NCBI GenBank assembly: GCA_902761825.1
Contig: CACWLY010000003.1
Location: forward strand, 1-37,933
From: an uncultured Eubacteriales bacterium
GTDB lineage: Bacteria; Bacillota; Clostridia; Christensenellales; Aristaeellaceae
Length of the DNA stretch: 37,933 nt
Direction: 5' to 3'
The translations under genes were made by a program, and so were the position numbers. This document shows positions 35,208-37,933 of this stretch, one piece after another. Within the stretch, counting starts at the first letter, position 1; every line of letters starts with the position of its first letter. Below the pieces are notes generated by a model. The model saw only the letters and a program-made list of their open reading frames with translations, did not search any database and had not been told where the DNA came from.

Positions 35208-36062
35208 ATGCTGTATGTAGTCGCCACCCCGATCGGAAATTTGGGGGATATGAGCCCGCGCGCCGTGGAAACCCTGCGAAAGGTTCATTTGATCGCCGCG
35301 GAGGATACCCGCATGACCATGAAGCTGACGCAGCACTTTGACATTCAGACGCCGCTGACCAGCTGCCATCGGCATAACGAACACGGAAAAGCCGAGCAGA
35401 TTGTACGGCGCATGCTGGAAGAGCAGATCGACGTCGCGCTGGTTACGGACGCGGGAACGCCCGCAATATCCGATCCCGGCACGCATCTGGTAAGCCTTGC
35501 CGCAGAGGCGGGAATAGAAGTGGTCGCCGTGCCCGGCCCAACGGCGATGGCCTCCGCTATATCGGTTTCTGGAATCGACGTACCGGAGTTCACTTTTCTC
35601 GGATTCCTTCCGAGAGAAAAGAAAGCGCTGAAAGAAGCGCTTCTGGACGCCTCGTCGCGCCTGCAGGCCGCCGTTGTGCATGAATCGCCCTACCGCGTGA
35701 TTGAACTCATGCAAACGATCGCGGATACGATTCCCGAAACCTATGTCAGCGCGAGCTGCGACCTGACGAAGCTGCATGAACTGACGCTCAGGGGAAACTG
35801 CGCGGAAGTGCTTGAGCAGATGCGTGCGAATGATAAAACGGAAAAGGGCGAGTATTGTCTCGTGCTTGATTTCCGCCGGGTGCCTCGCAGGCCGGAAACG
35901 GCTGCTCCCGACGTATGCCTTGAAGCGCGGCTTGTGGACCGGATGATCGCGGAAGGCGTATCGCTCAGAGACGCGGGGCGCGGGCTTATCGAAACGGGCG
36001 AAAAAAAGAACGCGGTTTACGCCGCTTCCCTGCGGCTGAAAAAGCTGTTTGAGGAAGAATAA
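35208..36062 (+). CDS. rsmI: 16S rRNA (cytidine(1402)-2'-O)-methyltransferase
   Basis: RsmI methylates the 2'-OH of C1402, the same residue that RsmH modifies on the base. The 284-residue protein has the tetrapyrrole-methylase fold motifs VVATPIGNLGDMSPRAVETL, AEDTRMTMKL, VTDAGTPAISDPG and VPGPTAMASAISVSG. ATG 35208 follows GGAG and lies 9 bases after rsmH. A promoter for the next operon begins directly after its stop. Confidence 0.97.
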   Translation: MLYVVATPIGNLGDMSPRAVETLRKVHLIAAEDTRMTMKLTQHFDIQTPLTSCHRHNEHGKAEQIVRRMLEEQIDVALVTDAGTPAISDPGTHLVSLAAEAGIEVVAVPGPTAMASAISVSGIDVPEFTFLGFLPREKKALKEALLDASSRLQAAVVHESPYRVIELMQTIADTIPETYVSASCDLTKLHELTLRGNCAEVLEQMRANDKTEKGEYCLVLDFRRVPRRPETAAPDVCLEARLVDRMIAEGVSLRDAGRGLIETGEKKNAVYAASLRLKKLFEEE

Positions 36063-36068
36063 CCGTTT

Positions 36069-36097
36069 TTGACATTTCATAAGGGCGATGCTATAAT
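36069..36097 (+). promoter_or_regulatory. Promoter of the ECF S component-coaX operon
   Basis: TTGACA (36069-36074), a 17-base spacer and TATAAT (36092-36097): a perfect match. The ~90-base leader that follows contains a short GNRA hairpin (CCG-GAAA-CGG, near 36112) but no riboswitch that I recognise. Confidence 0.92.
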
Positions 36098-36187
36098 AAC
36101 TGCTGTCGATACCGGAAACGGGTCGAACATAGAATCTTATTGACATTGCGTCAGGTATCCTGAGGAGCTTGAACGGAGGACGGAAAA

Positions 36188-36796
36188 ATGAAAAACAAAA
36201 AAACGCTGTGGATTTGCGAGCTTTCTTTGCTTGTAGCGCTTGAGATCGTGATGAGCTTAACGCCGCTCGGGTATTTGAATCTGGGCTTTATCGCCGCCTC
36301 CCTGCTGACCATTCCCGTCGCGGTGGGCGCGATCCTTCTGGGTACGGGAGCGAGCGTTCTGCTGGGTCTGGTATTCGGAATAACCAGCTTTATCAAGGGC
36401 TTTTCCAGCGCCGCGCCCATGACGGTCGCCATGTACGCCGCCAGCGTTCCGGGGAGCTTTGTTGTGGCAGTGATCGGCCGTGTGCTGATGGGCCTTTGTA
36501 CCGGCCTGATCGTCAAGGCGGTGCGCGGGCGCGTCAGCGGAAAGAGCGTTGCAGACAATATCGTCGGCAGCCTTGCGGCGCCTTTGCTGAATACGGCGTT
36601 CTATATGGGACTGCTGATGCTGCTGTTTTATCATTCGGAGTATATACAGAACCTGATCGCGCAGACCGGCATCAGCAATCCGATCCTGCTGATCGGCTTT
36701 ATGGTGGGCACGCAGGCGCTGATCGAGGCTGTTACCTGCGGCGTGATAGCGACGGCGGTCAGCAAAGCGCTGCAAACGGCGCTGCACAGAGAATAA
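36188..36796 (+). CDS. ECF transporter S component, probable pantothenate transporter (PanT-like)
   Basis: S components are small membrane proteins that bind a vitamin and work with the shared EcfAAT energy module. The 202-residue protein is hydrophobic with five to six helices (first about 8-28, then the IPVAVGAILLGTGASVLLGLVFG region). The S-component fold alone does not name the vitamin; pantothenate is inferred because the next gene, 20 bases later, is coaX, which phosphorylates pantothenate. ATG 36188 follows GGAGG. No ecfA or ecfT gene is in the window. Confidence 0.82.
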   Translation: MKNKKTLWICELSLLVALEIVMSLTPLGYLNLGFIAASLLTIPVAVGAILLGTGASVLLGLVFGITSFIKGFSSAAPMTVAMYAASVPGSFVVAVIGRVLMGLCTGLIVKAVRGRVSGKSVADNIVGSLAAPLLNTAFYMGLLMLLFYHSEYIQNLIAQTGISNPILLIGFMVGTQALIEAVTCGVIATAVSKALQTALHRE

Positions 36797-36815
36797 GAGT
36801 ATCAGGAGAAAACCG

Positions 36816-37592
36816 ATGATTTTCACGATGGATGTTGGCAATACCAATATCAAAATGGGCCTTTTCAACGGAAAAGAGCTCATTAAATACTGGCGTTTAT
36901 CCACAAACAGAACCAGCACAAGCGACGAGTATGGGATTTTGGTTACCAGCCTTTTCCATACCGACGGGCTCAGCCGGAATCTTGTGAACGGCATCATGAT
37001 CTCCAGCGTCGTTCCTACGATCAATTTTACCATCGAGCATATGTGCAATGACTATTTCGGCATTGCGCCCATGTTTGTGATGCCCGGCATAAAGACCGGC
37101 ATGAATATTATCTATGATAATCCGCAGGCGCTCGGCAGCGACCGTATCTGCAACGCGGTCGCGGCGCATGCCTATTACGGCGCGCCGTGTATCTATATCG
37201 ATTTCGGCACCGCCACCACGTTTGGTGTAGTCAATGAAAAGGGCAGCTTCGCGGGCGGATGTATCTGTCCCGGCATAAAGATCGCAAGCGAAGCGCTCGT
37301 GCATGGGACGTCGAAGCTTCCCAATTTTGAATTGGTATGGCCTGAAAACGTCATTGGACGCAATACGATCACCAACCTGCAGTCCGGCATGCTTTACGGT
37401 TTTGTCGGACAGGTCGAATACCTGATCAAAAGAATGAAGCAGGAGCTGAAACGCGAGGACGCGGTGGTCGTCGCCACCGGAGGCATGGCTCGCATGATCG
37501 CCGAACAGACGAAAACCATCGATTATATCGACGGTTTGCTGACGCTGAAAGGGCTGCGGCTGATCTACGAAAGAAATACCGAAAAAGAATAA
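36816..37592 (+). CDS. coaX: Type III pantothenate kinase
   Basis: CoaX catalyses the first step of coenzyme A synthesis, pantothenate to 4'-phosphopantothenate. The 258-residue protein has the type III motifs MDVGNTNIK with its catalytic-type aspartate, ALGSDRICNAVAAH, DFGTATTF, GGCICPGI, and the C-terminal ATGGMARMIA. The type III enzyme is not feedback-inhibited by CoA, unlike type I. ATG 36816 follows AGGAG. It is the last gene before the repeat-rich right end; no clear terminator separates them. Confidence 0.98.
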   Translation: MIFTMDVGNTNIKMGLFNGKELIKYWRLSTNRTSTSDEYGILVTSLFHTDGLSRNLVNGIMISSVVPTINFTIEHMCNDYFGIAPMFVMPGIKTGMNIIYDNPQALGSDRICNAVAAHAYYGAPCIYIDFGTATTFGVVNEKGSFAGGCICPGIKIASEALVHGTSKLPNFELVWPENVIGRNTITNLQSGMLYGFVGQVEYLIKRMKQELKREDAVVVATGGMARMIAEQTKTIDYIDGLLTLKGLRLIYERNTEKE

Positions 37593-37603
37593 AACTTTTC
37601 TTC

Positions 37604-37635
37604 TTCTAAGAGCCAATTCACGAAGGGTGAAATAA
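37604..37635 (+). repeat. Right copy of the short interspersed repeat
   Basis: TTCTAAGAGCCA, 8 variable bases, then AGGGTGAAATAA, matching the left copy (88-121, minus strand) in both blocks except for one base in the second. It stands 12 bases after coaX and leads into a hairpin-rich stretch. The paired positions at both window ends suggest a repeat where assembly or extraction stopped. Confidence 0.65.
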
Positions 37636-37933
37636 GGGCAGGGAAGGAAACGTTAGGGCCTACGCGGCCCTAAGACCTGCGCCAAAGGGCCCGCTTGAGT
37701 CCGAGGCCTTCCGGCCCGTCCTACGCTGAAAGCCATCCCAAGGGAAGGCTTTCCGGGCGCTTCGGACCCCTCTGGACACCCATCCCGGCGATGAAGCGCG
37801 GAGCGTAAGCCAAACTTGCTTCCGCCTGTTTGGCCTATGGGGCCAAGTGAGTTCCCGGGCAAGAGGAAATCAAAGGGCCAGCCTGAAAATGAATTCATTC
37901 ATTTTCAGGTCTGTCCGTTTGATTTCCGCGGCG
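37636..37933 (+). other. Gene-free, hairpin-rich element (candidate structured RNA or intergenic repeat)
   Basis: No convincing reading frame, but at least five helices can be drawn: GCAGG (37638-37642) with CCTGC (37676-37680) closing TTAGGGCC (37653-37660) with GGCCCTAA (37666-37673); GTCCGA (37699-37704) with TCGGAC (37762-37767) closing GAAAGCC (37728-37734) with GGCTTTC (37747-37753); GCCAAAC (37809-37815) with GTTTGGC (37828-37834); and a long terminal hairpin at 37865-37927. I do not recognise RNase P, tmRNA, 6S or SRP signatures. The element may extend beyond the window. Confidence 0.5.
37865..37927 (+). repeat. Long imperfect palindrome
   Basis: An outer 10-base stem GGAAATCAAA (37865-37874) with TTTGATTTCC (37918-37927), an imperfect middle section, and an inner perfect 12-base stem CCTGAAAATGAA (37882-37893) with TTCATTTTCAGG (37898-37909) around the loop TTCA. 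Such a long hairpin is too large for a usual terminator and has no T-tract; it could be part of a structured RNA or of a miniature inverted-repeat element. Confidence 0.8.

Noticed and set aside
36141..36146. Second TTGACA upstream of the ECF S component
   Set aside because: The correct distance downstream shows AGGAGC instead of a -10 box.
36098..36187. Possible vitamin riboswitch in the leader of the ECF S component
   Set aside because: The leader is short and holds only one small GNRA hairpin; it does not fit the THF, TPP, cobalamin or preQ1 patterns that I know.
37653..37898. 81-codon frame on the minus strand in the right end
   Set aside because: It runs through the hairpins at 37653-37834 and has no ribosome binding site or known domain; the DNA looks non-coding.

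Overview
This window is GC-rich chromosomal DNA from a Firmicute, most likely a gut-type member of the Clostridia. Three things point there: two tRNA-sensing T-box leaders (Cys and Val), a SpoIID-type sporulation lipoprotein, and the Asp23/YloV/RecG order typical of Firmicutes. Several genes start at TTG or GTG behind strong AGGAGG-type ribosome binding sites. I cannot place it more precisely by eye. Nearly all of it is housekeeping; I see no prophage, transposase, CRISPR array, rRNA or tRNA gene.

Layout. 1-179: structured, gene-free end carrying a short repeat. 180-4400 (minus): a cysteine operon behind a Cys T-box (cysE, cysS, a membrane-anchored HhH protein, an M32 carboxypeptidase). 4410-5474 (minus): a membrane metallophosphoesterase with a degenerate active site. 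5614-8059 (plus): radA and a SpoIID-like lipoprotein. 8085-13696 (plus): a peptide-type ABC transporter without ATPases (a substrate-binding protein and two permeases, one with an SH3b-like extracellular insert) running into an alanine racemase. 13764-18612 (minus): a phosphoribosyltransferase, then recG, a DhaK/FakA-like (YloV) gene and Asp23. 18631-20423 (minus): a secreted L,D-transpeptidase. 20454-27797 (plus): a PD-(D/E)XK nuclease-SNF2 helicase fusion, then ruvC-ruvA-ruvB-queA-psuK-psuG. 27809-30393 (plus): a fused FeoA-FeoB iron transporter and its small Cys-rich partner. 30489-36062 (plus): DUF177-rpmF, a Val T-box, valS, rsmH and rsmI. 36069-37592 (plus): an ECF S component (probably pantothenate) and coaX. 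37593-37933: a hairpin-rich gene-free end that shares its first ~30 bases with the left end in inverted orientation.

Working together. The Cys T-box couples cysteine synthesis and Cys-tRNA charging to uncharged tRNA-Cys. RuvABC resolves Holliday junctions; PsuK/PsuG break down pseudouridine. RsmH and RsmI modify the same 16S rRNA nucleotide (C1402) and sit side by side. The ECF S component and CoaX form an uptake-plus-first-step pair for coenzyme A. No complete undescribed system is proven. The best leads are the nuclease-SNF2 fusion, the SH3b-bearing, ATPase-less transporter beside alr, and the structured repeat at the window ends.
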